The notes beneath the pieces are model-generated. The model did no database searches and had not been told where the DNA came from. It saw only the letters and a list, made by a program, of their open reading frames with translations. A stretch of DNA of 64,000 nt, from contig JACQWK010000590.1 of the NCBI GenBank assembly GCA_016209525.1, forward strand, positions 1-64,000, in the 5' to 3' direction. Of this stretch, positions 42,950 through 53,300 are shown piece after piece. A program made the translations under genes and the position numbers. Every line of letters begins with the position of its first letter. The first letter of the stretch is position 1. The stretch comes from Verrucomicrobiota bacterium. GTDB lineage: Bacteria; Verrucomicrobiota; Verrucomicrobiia; Limisphaerales; SIBE01.

Positions 42950-44272
42950 ATGATCATGAAAACAGAAAGTTCATTCCTCACTCGACGTGAATTCCTGAAG
43001 GCGGGCGCGTCGGCCGTTTTGGCCGCCGGCGTTGGCCAACCGTTCGCTCCATCTGCCGCTGAGAGTGGAGCCGCCGAGCGGATTCGCGGCAAAGCCGATG
43101 CCTGCATTTTCATTTGGTTGGGAGGAGGCGCGGCGCACGTGGACACGTTTGATCCGAAGGCGCGAGGTGACGGCAAGAAGAAACCGGGCTCCTACTATGA
43201 CGCAATCTCCACAGCGATCCCGGAAGCGCAAGTTTGCGAGCATCTGAAGCAAACGGCGCCTTTGCTCGACCGGTGCGTTCTGGTGCGCTCGCTGAGCCAT
43301 GGAATTTTCAGCGAACACGGAGCCGCGACCAATTTGATGCACACCGGGAGGCGGCCCAGCGAAACCATCATCTACCCTTCCATCGGCTCGATTGTGTCCC
43401 ATCAACTGGGCGCGAAGACGGACGCGGTCCCCGCCTATGTGGTCATGGGTTACCCGAACATTGCGCGCGACCCTGGATTCCTGGGGCCGAAGCACGGCTA
43501 TGTTTATTTGACGCAAATTGAGACGGGCCCAAATGGATTGATGCGTCCGCCCGATGTCGATGCGGCCCGCGAGCGGCGGCGGGAGGAGTTGCTGGCGGCT
43601 TGGCAGGAAGAATACCATCGGACGCATCCGGACGATCAAGATTTTCGAGCTCAAGCGGCAATCAGTCAGCAAGGTTTTCTCATGGCCGGGCCGGAGTTCC
43701 TCCAAGTGTTCGATTTGTCGCGTGAGCAACCGTCGCTTCGTGAGGCTTACGGCGGAGAGTTCGGCCAGCGGTGTCTCTTGGCGAGGCGTTTGATCCAAGC
43801 CGGGGTGCGGTTTGTGGAGGTTTCGTTCAACCTGAATTTTCTCAACGGCACCGGATGGGACACTCACAACGAAGGGCAGCTCAACCAGCATTTGCTGATC
43901 AAAGACCTCGACCAAGCGTTTGCGACATTGCTCCTCGATTTGGAGAAACACCGCCTCTTGGATACGACACTGGCCGTGATTGCCACCGAGTTCGGACGGC
44001 CGCCGGAGTTTGACAGCGGGGGCGGACGAGGTCACCAATCGGCGGCCTTCACATGCGTTCTGGCGGGAGGCGGGTTGCAGACGGGCCGAGTGATCGGTCA
44101 GACCGATGAATTGGGAAAGAAAACCGTGGGAAGAGCGGTGACAGTTGCCGATTTTCACGCCACTATCCACACCGCTTTGGGGATCAATCCCCACCGGAAT
44201 CTTTACACGAGCGACGATCGTCCGGTGCCCATCACCGACCGCGGGCGGCCCATTGCGGAGTTGTTTGGCTGA
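42950..44272 (+). CDS. DUF1501 (sulfatase-like) Tat-exported protein
   Basis: 440 residues. A Tat-type signal is visible (SFLTRREFLKAGASAVLAAGVGQPFAPSA). The DUF1501 domain follows: KADACIFIWLGGGAAHVDTFDPKARGDG, VCEHLKQTAPLLDRCVLVRSLSHGIFSEHGAATNLMHTGR, SIGSIVSHQLG, GTGWDTHNEGQLNQHLLIKDLDQAFATLLLDLE, VIATEFGRPPEF and GRGHQSAAFTCVLAGGGLQTGRVIGQTDELG. The family is related to alkaline-phosphatase-like enzymes. It is the standard partner of the DUF1549/DUF1553 gene 222 nt upstream. Confidence 0.93.
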   Translation: MIMKTESSFLTRREFLKAGASAVLAAGVGQPFAPSAAESGAAERIRGKADACIFIWLGGGAAHVDTFDPKARGDGKKKPGSYYDAISTAIPEAQVCEHLKQTAPLLDRCVLVRSLSHGIFSEHGAATNLMHTGRRPSETIIYPSIGSIVSHQLGAKTDAVPAYVVMGYPNIARDPGFLGPKHGYVYLTQIETGPNGLMRPPDVDAARERRREELLAAWQEEYHRTHPDDQDFRAQAAISQQGFLMAGPEFLQVFDLSREQPSLREAYGGEFGQRCLLARRLIQAGVRFVEVSFNLNFLNGTGWDTHNEGQLNQHLLIKDLDQAFATLLLDLEKHRLLDTTLAVIATEFGRPPEFDSGGGRGHQSAAFTCVLAGGGLQTGRVIGQTDELGKKTVGRAVTVADFHATIHTALGINPHRNLYTSDDRPVPITDRGRPIAELFG

Positions 44273-44445
44273 AAACAACCTTTCACTTGTGAAGCTGAGG
44301 CCGTGTCCTGACCAGAGGTTATTGACGAGACCGTTGGATGAACGACAGGTCGGCGTTTATGGTCCCGGCTTTCGCCGGTTCGGGCAGCCTAAAGGCGGGA
44401 CTACAAGCATTCCGCGCGTAGTCCATCCCACGGTCTCCTCTGTAT

Positions 44446-45414
44446 ATGAGAACTCTTGCTTCGCTCCTTTTTAGCTTCATCCTTCAGACTCTCGCTGGCG
44501 CGCTGGCACAGGGGCCAGCCGACCAACCGAACCACCGCAAACCTGCCAACGACGAAGAACTGCGTTATTGGCTTCAGAATATGGTTTGGCACCACCGGTT
44601 CACCACGACCGAGATTCAATCCGCCACTGGTTTGACCGCAGAAGAAATCGCGGCTGCGCTCAGAAAGTTCAACGTGACGGAGTCAAACCGGCCGAAGCGC
44701 GCGCCCGATGCCCCGCTTCTTGTGCTCCCATATCCTGGCGGACGACATCCGCGGGTTGGTTTTTTGGAGGGCGCGATCCGGCCCCAGCGGGAAACAAAAG
44801 TGAGCGTCTTCACGCCGTGGGAGGAGAACAGCTACGTGGTCGTCGATGTTCCAGAGGCAATCTGGTCGAACCTCGGCCTGACTTATCTCGCCCACACGCA
44901 CATCGCGACGGTCTGGACCAAGCAGAACGTTAAATTGACGCCCTTGGAATGGGATCGGCGCGCGGACGGCTCGTTCCAGATTGAACGGACTCTCCCGAAT
45001 GCGATTCGGTTTGGCGCGAAAGTCCGGCCGATAAAAGACTCGGTGCGGATGGAGCTTTGGCTGTACAACGGAAGTGGCGCCACCTTGACCGATCTCAGGG
45101 TCCAGAATTGCGTCATGTTCAAAGCCGCGGAGGGCTTCAACCGGCAAACCAATGACAACAAAATTCTCGAGAAACCGTACGTCGCTTGCCGCTCGCTGGA
45201 CGGGAAGCGATGGATCATCACGGCGTGGGAGCCATGCCATCGCCCCTGGGCCAATGCGCCGGTGCCGTGTGTTCATTCGGACCCGAAATTCCCGGATTGT
45301 GGCCCCGGCGAGACGAGGACGCTGCGCGGTTGGCTGTCGTTTTATGAGGGGACGGATCTCAAAGCGGAGTTCAAGCGGATTGAAAAGGCAGGCTGGCTGA
45401 ACGCCGGACCATAA
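44446..45414 (+). CDS. Secreted protein of unknown function
   Basis: 322 residues. Signal peptide (LASLLFSFILQTLAGALAQGP). A short helical region resembling a helix-turn-helix (YWLQNMVWHHRFTTTEIQSATGLTAEEIAAALRKFNV) precedes a beta-rich domain: LLVLPYPGGRHPRVGFLEGAIRPQRETKVSVFTPWEENSYVVVDVPEAIW, LTYLAHTHIATVW, RTLPNAIRFGAKVRPIKDSVRMELWLYNGSG. Similar proteins accompany DUF1501 genes in Planctomycetes and Verrucomicrobia, without assigned function. The 165 nt upstream hold a repeat GGTCCCGGCTTTCGCCGG...AAAGGCGGGACTAC. Confidence 0.7.
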   Translation: MRTLASLLFSFILQTLAGALAQGPADQPNHRKPANDEELRYWLQNMVWHHRFTTTEIQSATGLTAEEIAAALRKFNVTESNRPKRAPDAPLLVLPYPGGRHPRVGFLEGAIRPQRETKVSVFTPWEENSYVVVDVPEAIWSNLGLTYLAHTHIATVWTKQNVKLTPLEWDRRADGSFQIERTLPNAIRFGAKVRPIKDSVRMELWLYNGSGATLTDLRVQNCVMFKAAEGFNRQTNDNKILEKPYVACRSLDGKRWIITAWEPCHRPWANAPVPCVHSDPKFPDCGPGETRTLRGWLSFYEGTDLKAEFKRIEKAGWLNAGP

Positions 45415-45468
45415 GCGCGCTTTCGAAGGGCTTGGCTTCTCCGGGGATTGTCAGGTAGAAGCAACGCA

Positions 45469-47934
45469 GTGATCACTCATGCATGGAACCCATTTTTGCG
45501 TTTTCCGCGTTCCTCTTTGATGGTCGCTGTTGTTCTCTGTCTCCCGTTTTTTCTCCGTCTGCCGCAATTCAAGCTCAGCTCGGAAGCCAGCACGTTGCTC
45601 GAAGGGGACCAGCGAAATCTCGCCAGCTACGAGAAGGTCCGGCAAATCTTGGCGGAGGTCGAGGTCCTGGTGATCAGCCTGGAATGTGCGGACGTGTTCT
45701 CGCTCCAAGGCATCGATTCCGTCCGTCGCGTGAGCGATGCGTTTCAGAAGTTGCCAGGCGTCGAGGATGTGAAAAGCCTGACCCATTCCGTGAAGCCGGT
45801 TCGGCGCGGTTTGGGTTTCGAAATGGTGCCGCTGGTGCCGAGCGGTCTGTCCGCCGAACACGAGCTGGAGCAGTTCAAGAAGTTCTGTCTCGAGCACCCT
45901 CTGATCCGGGATGTCATGGTGTCGGCCGATGGGAGGCACACGCTCATCACGGTGACCTGCCGCCGCCCGTTGGACACACCGGAGGCGCAAAGGCAGCTCC
46001 GGGCGGAAGTGGATGAAACACTGGCTCCGTTCCAACGCGAAGGGCTGCGGTTTCAGCTCCTGACCGTGCCTCTCATCGAACACGAGATTCGTTCCGCGCT
46101 CTGGCAGGACGTGCAAAGGTTTTTGCCTGCCTCCGCCATTTTGCTCGCGCTGATCTTGTGGTGGACTTTCCGTTCCTGGCGGATACTGCTCCTGGTGGCG
46201 GCCAGTCAGCTTTTCGTGCTGTTCGCGCTCCCAGGCGCGATGCAAATGACCGGATTCAGCCTAAGCGTGTTCACGGTGATGTTGTTCCCGTTGCTCAGTG
46301 GAATCCATTTGGCTCAGCTCGCCCATGTCTATTCGGCATTCCAGGTCGCCCAACTGTCCGGTCAGACGACGGAAGAGGCGCTGCGGACCATGCTCGCCAC
46401 CGTCTTCAAATCGTGCCTGTTCTCGCTCGTGACAACGGCCGTAGGACTCCTGTCACTGGCGACCAGCGAGGTTCGGCAGATTCGGGAATTCGGGTTTCTC
46501 GGCACTTTTGGCGTTTGCCTCATTTTCTTCTTCACCTTCGGTCCCGGGCTGGCGCTGATGAAATGGGCTTTTGAGCGCCGGCCGCTGCGGGCGCAAAGCG
46601 GCGGCATTCCCGGTCTGCCCGCCGCGCAGCCAAGCCAAGCCACTCAGAACTTGCTTGAGAATCTTTCGTCCGGTGGCAGCCGAGGTAACCAGGCTCACTT
46701 CCAAAAATCAGAAATCAGAAATCAGAAATCAGAAATTGGTCAGCGCCTCCTCACGCCGGCTGCTACGATCTTGCAGACAGGCTCTCCGAATCTTCCGAAT
46801 CGAGGTTGGACCGATTGGATAGCGAGGTTCGTCGAGCGACACGGAAAAGCGACCATCATCGCGGTCGCCGCCACGATTCTCGTGACCTGCTGGGGCATTT
46901 CAAAAGTCCGAACCGACATCCGCGCGGTCGAGTTTCTGAACCGCCAGAGCCAGACGCGGCAGGCGGTGGAGGAGTTGGATCGAATCTACGGGGGCATCAA
47001 TGTCGTGCAGATTGAGATAGATTCCGGCTCCGAAAATGGCATCAACCAGCTTGACTTCTTGCGCTATGTCGAGCAGCTCCAGCGTTACGCCGAAACCTAT
47101 CCCGGCGTTTCGGCAGCGTACTCCTACGCGCAATTGCTCTCGATGATCAATCAAATCTGGGAGGAAGGGCGGGCGGACGCGCTGAAACTGCCGCAAAATC
47201 CTTTGCTGATTAACCTGTTCGTGCTGGCCCTGAAATCTCAGAATTATCCCTTCCTCACTGCGCTTTGCGACAAGACATACCGGACCGCCTATTTGGTTGT
47301 GCGGACTCGCGATATGCCTTCGGATCGCTATCTGTCCATCGTCCACGCCATCGAGCGCCACGCCGAGGCGACCAAACCCGCGGGAATCTCAATCTCGGCG
47401 GCGGCTGGGATTCATTCGATTCTTGAAGCCGACCGGCGGATTCTGCGCAGCCAAATGAATAGCGCGGGAAGTTCCTCGGCCGTGATCGGAGTGGTGTTGA
47501 GCTTGTTGTGGCGTTCCCCGGTTTTGGCGTCGCTTTCGCTGATCACCAACGCGATTCCGGTCGCTTTCGTTCTCGCCATCGCCGGGTTTACGGGGGTGCC
47601 GCTCAATTGCATCACGATCATGGTCGCGGCGATTTGCCTTGGGATCGCGGTCGATGACTCGATCCATTTCATCACGCATTGGCGAGATGCCCGACGGAGC
47701 GGCTTGTCCCCCGTCGAGGCCGTGGCCAGCGCCTTCTGGGTCAAGGGCCGTCCGATCATCTTCACGAGCTGGATCTTGATCGCCGTTTTCTCGATCTTCT
47801 GGTTTTCATCTTTTCCGCCGGTCGTCGAGTTTGGGCTGCTTTCCGCCGTCGCGTTCGCGGGCGCCTTGGCGACGGTCCTGTTCTTCTTGCCGGCCGTCTT
47901 GTGCGTCTTCCCTCGGAAGTCAGAGGCCAAATGA
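45469..47934 (+). CDS. MMPL/RND-type membrane exporter
   Basis: 821 residues from the GTG at 45469. Two halves, each with one TM, an extracytoplasmic domain and five further TMs. The signatures are VMLFPLLSGIHLAQLAHVYSAFQ in the first half and ICLGIAVDDSIHFITHWRDARRSGLSPVEAV in the second, where the Asp pair would carry protons. This is the MMPL/HpnN-like branch that moves lipids or hopanoids; the substrate is not shown. Between the halves a non-conserved segment (QNLLENLSSGGSRGNQAHFQKSEIRNQKSEIGQRLLTPAATILQTG) comes from repeat DNA: a tandem ATCAGAA heptamer and a CGTGAGGAGGC-type element. Confidence 0.87.
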   Translation: MITHAWNPFLRFPRSSLMVAVVLCLPFFLRLPQFKLSSEASTLLEGDQRNLASYEKVRQILAEVEVLVISLECADVFSLQGIDSVRRVSDAFQKLPGVEDVKSLTHSVKPVRRGLGFEMVPLVPSGLSAEHELEQFKKFCLEHPLIRDVMVSADGRHTLITVTCRRPLDTPEAQRQLRAEVDETLAPFQREGLRFQLLTVPLIEHEIRSALWQDVQRFLPASAILLALILWWTFRSWRILLLVAASQLFVLFALPGAMQMTGFSLSVFTVMLFPLLSGIHLAQLAHVYSAFQVAQLSGQTTEEALRTMLATVFKSCLFSLVTTAVGLLSLATSEVRQIREFGFLGTFGVCLIFFFTFGPGLALMKWAFERRPLRAQSGGIPGLPAAQPSQATQNLLENLSSGGSRGNQAHFQKSEIRNQKSEIGQRLLTPAATILQTGSPNLPNRGWTDWIARFVERHGKATIIAVAATILVTCWGISKVRTDIRAVEFLNRQSQTRQAVEELDRIYGGINVVQIEIDSGSENGINQLDFLRYVEQLQRYAETYPGVSAAYSYAQLLSMINQIWEEGRADALKLPQNPLLINLFVLALKSQNYPFLTALCDKTYRTAYLVVRTRDMPSDRYLSIVHAIERHAEATKPAGISISAAAGIHSILEADRRILRSQMNSAGSSSAVIGVVLSLLWRSPVLASLSLITNAIPVAFVLAIAGFTGVPLNCITIMVAAICLGIAVDDSIHFITHWRDARRSGLSPVEAVASAFWVKGRPIIFTSWILIAVFSIFWFSSFPPVVEFGLLSAVAFAGALATVLFFLPAVLCVFPRKSEAK
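46700..46775. repeat. Tandem heptamer and palindromic repeat inside the MMPL gene
   Basis: ATCAGAA is repeated about four times (AAAATCAGAAATCAGAAATC), followed by CTCCTCACGCCGGCTGCTACG, related to the intergenic copy near 25.74 kb. It falls in the cytoplasmic loop between the two halves of the exporter and keeps the frame. Confidence 0.75.
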
Positions 47935-48073
47935 CGTCGCCGCCAACGGCACGAATTCGACAATTCTTTGGGACAATCTCGGAACGCCTGCTGATAGACT
48001 TTAAGTCCAGGAAGAAATCGGTCCTGCACCGCGCATGGTTGTTTGCCCTGCGTTCTAGCTTGTCGATCATCCT

Positions 48074-49696
48074 GTGCTTCTCATAATGAGCCGCTCTATG
48101 AGCCTGACACTTGAAGCACGCTTCAGCCGCAAGGCAGGCATCTTGCCGGCCTCCGATTGCGTTTCGAAATCCCAGAGAGCAGGCGGGCTGGAAGCCTGCC
48201 CTACGCTGGCAGCTCGGCTCTTGAAATGCATGCTGACCTGCACAAATCGTAGGCGGAGCGAGGTAGGGATGCCGCGCCGCGGCGTCCCCGCGCCGTGCAG
48301 GCGCGGAACTGTTCACAACAGGAGAGGAGATTCCTTCATCGGAAACTTACACTGCTCCGCCGCTGCACGCGGCGGTGACGGCGCAGGCGCGCCATCCCTA
48401 CCTTCAGAATGCGCTTCCATCAAACGACTGTGTGAAATATTCGAGCTGCCGCCCGCCTTCCGCTGGTGTCTGATCTTATGGACGGTTCTGCTGCTCTTGC
48501 CGGGTTCGGTGAGCGCTGAGCTTTCGACGGCGACGAACACAGTTCAATCCGCGGCCAGTCAAGCAGGTCCCGACGCAGCCAGAAAGTCCGGGTGGATATT
48601 CAGCGAGGACGGCGAGTTGACGTTTGGTCTCGAGCGGATTTCCTGGCTCCAGCACCCGCTGGCAGGCACGTCTCTGTGGCGCTACGTGGCGTCCGTCCTC
48701 TACGTCCTCCTCGCTCTCGCGGCTGCCAAACTCCTGGATCTGCTCGCCCACGCTTACCTGGTCAAATGGGGAAACCGCTCGAAAGCGAGTCTGAACGAGG
48801 TGGTTGTCGCCTTGCTGGACGGACCGATCAAAGTCATCTGCTTTGTCGTGCTTCTGCACATTGGCCTGCGAGTGCTGAATTGGCCCCAGTGGATCGAAGA
48901 TCTCATCTCCAAAGGCCTGCAGATTGTCGTGGCCGTATCGCTGACCTACATGGCCACCAAATTCGTCGATGTCCTGCTGGTCTATTGGAGAAAACGGACC
49001 GCGGCAGACGCGGACAAAACTTTCGACGAACACTTGTTTCCAATCATCGGCAAGACATTGAAGGCATTTGTCGTTGTCGTTGCGGCGCTGGTCACAGCCC
49101 AAAACTTAGGCGTGAACATCACCAGCTTGCTCGCTTCACTCTCAATTGGAGGCCTGGCCGTCGGCTTGGCGGCGCAGGACACGCTGGCCAATGTCTTCGG
49201 AGCTGTCTCCGTGCTCATCGACAAACCGTTCCGGGTCGGGGACCGCATCAAGCTGGAGGACGTTGATGGGACGGTGGAAACCATTGGTCTGCGCAGCACA
49301 CGGATTCGAAGTCTGGATGGCCATTTGATTACGGTGCCGAACAAGACGATCGGGGGCGCGGTGATCACAAACGTGACACGCCGGCCTACGATCAAGACGG
49401 AGATGAACCTTGGCGTCACTTACGACACCTCGACCGACAAGTTGAAGCGGTCCGTCGAAATCATCAGAGAGGTTTATCGAAGCCATCCCATGACTTCGGA
49501 CCTCATCGTGAGCTTCAACAAATTCGCGGACAGCTCGCTGAACATTCTCGTGGTGCATTGGTGGAACGGCACCGACTACAAGGCCTATCTGGAGGGAATG
49601 CAGGAGCTGAATTTTCAGGTGAAAACACGATTTGACGCGGAACGGATCGAGTTCGCGTTTCCGACGCAGACGGTTTATCTGAAGCAAGAGGCCTAA
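48074..49696 (+). CDS. MscS-family mechanosensitive channel
   Basis: The recognisable protein begins near FRWCLILWTVLLLLPGSVSAE (signal-like, about 48460). It continues with three to four membrane segments, the pore-lining helix and beta domain LGVNITSLLASLSIGGLAVGLAAQDTLANVFGAVSVLIDKPFRVGDRIKLEDVDGTVETIGLRSTRIRSLDGHLITVPNKTIGG, and a C-terminal domain. It opens under membrane tension to release solutes. The first 120 codons of the ORF are translated repeats (RKAGILPASDC, RAGGLEACPTLA, GMPRRGVPAPCRRG). The true start is therefore uncertain: it may be a non-ATG codon near 48400-48460, or ATGs at 48230 or 48269 if the repeats are translated. Confidence 0.85.
   Translation: MLLIMSRSMSLTLEARFSRKAGILPASDCVSKSQRAGGLEACPTLAARLLKCMLTCTNRRRSEVGMPRRGVPAPCRRGTVHNRRGDSFIGNLHCSAAARGGDGAGAPSLPSECASIKRLCEIFELPPAFRWCLILWTVLLLLPGSVSAELSTATNTVQSAASQAGPDAARKSGWIFSEDGELTFGLERISWLQHPLAGTSLWRYVASVLYVLLALAAAKLLDLLAHAYLVKWGNRSKASLNEVVVALLDGPIKVICFVVLLHIGLRVLNWPQWIEDLISKGLQIVVAVSLTYMATKFVDVLLVYWRKRTAADADKTFDEHLFPIIGKTLKAFVVVVAALVTAQNLGVNITSLLASLSIGGLAVGLAAQDTLANVFGAVSVLIDKPFRVGDRIKLEDVDGTVETIGLRSTRIRSLDGHLITVPNKTIGGAVITNVTRRPTIKTEMNLGVTYDTSTDKLKRSVEIIREVYRSHPMTSDLIVSFNKFADSSLNILVVHWWNGTDYKAYLEGMQELNFQVKTRFDAERIEFAFPTQTVYLKQEA
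48125..48405. repeat. Repeat cluster before or within the MscS gene 5' end
   Basis: AAGGCAGGCATCTTGCCGGCC, GGCGGGCTGGAAGCCTGCCCTACG, and a long imperfect stem GTAGGGATGCCGCGCC ... GGCGCGCCATCCCTACC, whose inner stems are GCGCCGTGCAGGCGC and CGCCGCTGCACGCGGCG. Open frame across the whole block puts these repeats in the annotated 5' end of the channel gene. Confidence 0.75.
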
Positions 49697-49755
49697 CTTT
49701 TTCGCTCCTTCGTCGCGAAAAAATGAGTTTCAGCCGCGCGAAAAATGCAGAGTGC

Positions 49756-50283
49756 TCACTTGTCCCACGGAGCCGGTTTTGCGGCCTGGACGATCAAGGG
49801 ATCCAGTGGAAGCTTTGCCTGCGCCGCGGCGTTGGTGTTGACGCTGTAGTCCGGCGTCCCAGGCGTATGGAAGCAGATCATCCCCTGCAAGATGGCGAAG
49901 CGCTTGGTCTCGCCGATCGTCAGAATGCGCTTCTGCCGGAGATGTCCAAAAACCTGCTGCAATTTTCTCTCTTCGGAAGAGCTGATGAAAAGGATGTGCG
50001 CTTCGTCCTTGGCATCTTGAACACTGCGGTACGGTTTAACTTCGACGCGATGTCCATGAACAGGTTTGTTCAAGTATTCGGCCAGCCTGCCCTTCCATGG
50101 ATCGCTGCCCAAGATGCCGACAACCAGAGGGAGATTCGTGTCGCCCAGCCTGTTGGTCGGCCATTCGACGAGGCGGGCGAATTCTTGCAGGTAGGCCGCC
50201 CGGGCTTCGAATTCATCCCGAAACACAAACTGGCCGGTCGCTTGCGAGACCAGAAACGCCGCGGCGGTGATCAGGCAGCGCAT
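49756..50283 (-). CDS. YfiR-family (DUF4154) periplasmic protein
   Basis: 175 residues from the ATG at 50283; the track's start overlaps the neighbouring gene. Signal peptide (RCLITAAAFLVSQATGQ), then FRDEFEARAAYLQEFARLVEWPTNRLGDTNLPLVVGILGSDPWKGRLAEYLNKPVHGHRVEVKPYRSVQDAKDEAHILFISSSEERKLQQVF, and IGETKRFAILQGMICFH. This is the YfiR fold. Some YfiR proteins control diguanylate cyclases from the periplasm, while many sit beside TonB-dependent receptors, as here, with unknown role. It follows the LamG protein gene by about 50 nt. Confidence 0.85.
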   Translation of the reverse strand: MRCLITAAAFLVSQATGQFVFRDEFEARAAYLQEFARLVEWPTNRLGDTNLPLVVGILGSDPWKGRLAEYLNKPVHGHRVEVKPYRSVQDAKDEAHILFISSSEERKLQQVFGHLRQKRILTIGETKRFAILQGMICFHTPGTPDYSVNTNAAAQAKLPLDPLIVQAAKPAPWDK

Positions 50284-50332
50284 TCGCCAAGTCAACCGTT
50301 TGTGGCTGGGATTCACGCGTAGGTTTCCATGC

Positions 50333-53300
50333 TCACTGCCCCAGCCGGGCGCGGTAGAAGCGGCTTTGCAGGCGGGAATCGAGTGGAGCACTGAACTGGA
50401 CCGATCCCGATTGGTTTTGCAGGGTGACAACGGTGGACCAAGACAAAGGCGGCGATAGACTCGCGGTCGTCTCAATGACGATCGAACCGCCAGCCGGTCC
50501 TCGCAGCCTGAGCACGATCGAATTCAGCGAAACCGTCACCGACTCGATGATACGCTGAGCCTCCACGACCAGCGTGGCCTCACGGCTGATCGCTATTCCT
50601 GCTGCGTTACTCACAACCACGGAATAAATTCCCGCATTCGAAGGCTGAGCGTTTCGAATGGTCAGCGAGGCGTTTGTCGCGCCGACGATATCGGTGCCGT
50701 TGAAACGCCACCGATACTGGAGCGGTTCCGTGCCTGTCGCTGCCACGCTGAAAGTGACGTCAGCGCCTGACTTTACTGTTTGGCTCGCCGGATGTGTGGT
50801 AATTCTAGGTGCCGATGCTGGGGCATTGACATTTAATAGAAAGCTCGAGTCTACTTGCCCGCCGTCCTCGTCGCGTACAGCAATGGTGATCACCACCGTT
50901 CCGGTCTGGTTCGACGCTGGCGTCACGATGACCGTCCGATTTGCACCGGACCCTCCAATCGAAATGCTCGAATTAGGGACCAACCGCTGATCATTCGACG
51001 TGCCCGAGACGACGAGTGAATTGGGCTGAGTTTCCACATCCCCTACGATAAAGGAGATCGACGGCGTCGGCGTGTTCTGCGGAACGGTCTGGCTGGGGAT
51101 GGAGCTAATTGCTGGGAGATCGTTTACCGGGTTAACCGTCAGGACGAATGCCTGGCTCGCGCTGGCGGACTCGTCACTCACAGTGAGAGTGATGGTCGCC
51201 TTGCCAAACCTGTTGGGCAGTGGAGCGATACTCAAAGTACGATTCGAACCGCCTCCGCCTAAGAGCAGGCTGGCCAGAGAGTTTGGAACCAGCAGCTCGT
51301 TTGAAGACGCTGCCTTGACGGCCAATTTGTCCACCGCTGTTTCAGCATCATCCACTGTAAAACTTACCGTGGTAGCCGTGTCCTCGTCGATGACTTGGTC
51401 GGGAGTCACGGATATCGTTGGCGCCGCGTTCGTGGCCGAAACCACCGTCAGTATTGCCGTCTCGCTTGTCGCTGAACCGCACGTGTTCGTCACCGCAACT
51501 GAGTACCTGCCTGAATCCGTGATCTTGGCGTTCGCCAAGGTAAAGGTCGTGTTGGTCGCGGCTGGGATGTTCGCGCCATTAAAGCGCCACTGATACCTAA
51601 GTGCCGGCGTGCCCACGGCGGTTACTCTCAAGGTCGCATTGGAGCCACCGGTCACCTGCTGACTAGTCGGCTGAACTGTTATCACCGGTGGCAGTTCGAT
51701 AGTAGTCTTGGCGAATACGCTGACTTTGAAGTCATCGATCTGCCCTTTGAAGAAGTTCACGAAGTTTGGTTCATTTCCTGAATTCTCACAGCCAATGGTA
51801 ACGTGGTTCGCGCTGTAGGGCGCGGCGCCTGCCGAATTCGCGGCCTCCAGAACCCCATCGACGAAAAGTTTGACCCCAGCCGTGCGAGACAACGAAAGCG
51901 CGACATGATGCCATTGGCCGTCATTGATGGGTGACGTGCCGGCGACGAAGAGGTCGGACGCATTAAAGTAGTGGCCTACGAGGGTTCCTCTCGAACTCAA
52001 TAGGATGTAATCGCCGGGACAGCATCCCCTCCACTGATCGATGCGGAACAAGCCTCCACTTTTGGCTTTCGTCTTGATCCACATTTCGTATGTCCGCTCA
52101 GGGACCTCACCTGGAACTTGCGCGGGAACGTCCACGCGGTCATCCACTCCGTCGAAACTGAGGCTGAAGGCGCCAACGGCCGAATCCGTCGAATAAGCTG
52201 GGCCGTTCACGAGGTCGGCGTTCCGGTTCAGTATGCCCGCGTCCAACGCAACCGCACCAGTTCCCTCCTCAAAAGTGTAGGCAGCGGCGTAACCGGCGTA
52301 AGGCGTAAGCTTGATTTCCGGGTTCTCGACTCTAAGCACGACTTCCGAATATGGACCGACGCCTGGGTTCGACGGCGGGCCGACCGGGCCATCTCCGTAA
52401 AAATTCTGGATACCACGAAAAGCGTAGGTGATCCCAAGACGCAGGCGATAGACGCCCGGGATTTCGGGCGCTTTGAAACTGAATTCCTTGCGCACCAATC
52501 GAGCGCTGCCCTGGAGTTCACCGTTTTCGAGAATGACGAGCGGTGTGTCGGGCTGCCATTCTGCGTGGATACTCTTGAATGTAACGGCGTTCGGATTGAG
52601 TCCGCGTACAGTGTAAGCCAGCGACGATCTGACAGTCTGGCCCGGCAACACGACTTCCGGCAGGTTCCAATAATCCAATCGCTGCATATCCGAAGTATCG
52701 TGCTCTCCGCCGCCCGGACTGTAGTAGCTGCCATTCTGAGCGGACTGATCGAGGAAATAGTCAGCTCGCGGCGGTTTTTCGACTCTCACCAAAACCTCCG
52801 CATAAGGGCCAATGCCAGGATTCGAGGAATCGCCTTTGGGGCCGTCGCCATAAAAATTTTGGATGCCGCGGAAGGCCCAAGTCATCGCCAGACGCATCCG
52901 ATACACGCCTGGCGTGGCTGGCGCAGCAAAAGTGAAGTCCTTGCGGACGGTTCTCGGCGAACCCTGCAACACTCCGTTCTCGATCACCGCGATCGGTTTG
53001 CTCGGCGACCATTCCGCCAAGACGGTCTTATGAACGACCGCATTTGGATTGCTCGAAGTGGCTACAGTGTAGGCAAGCGCGGACTTGACCATTTGTCCGG
53101 GGGCGACAACCCTGGGCATGTTCCAGTAATCGATTCTGAAAGGCGAGCGTTCACCTGGAATGACGTTTTCTCCTCCAGAAGGATTGAAGTAGAGAACGCC
53201 TCCATCAGCGAGGGCTTCCTGGAAATAGTCCCTGTCGGGTGGCGCTTGCACCTGAAACGTGATTTCAGAATACGGCCCGACGCCTGGATTGAGGGAATCT

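Noticed and set aside
42971-44278. 435-codon minus-strand ORF over the DUF1501 gene
   Set aside because: Antisense shadow of a clear DUF1501 gene with Tat signal.
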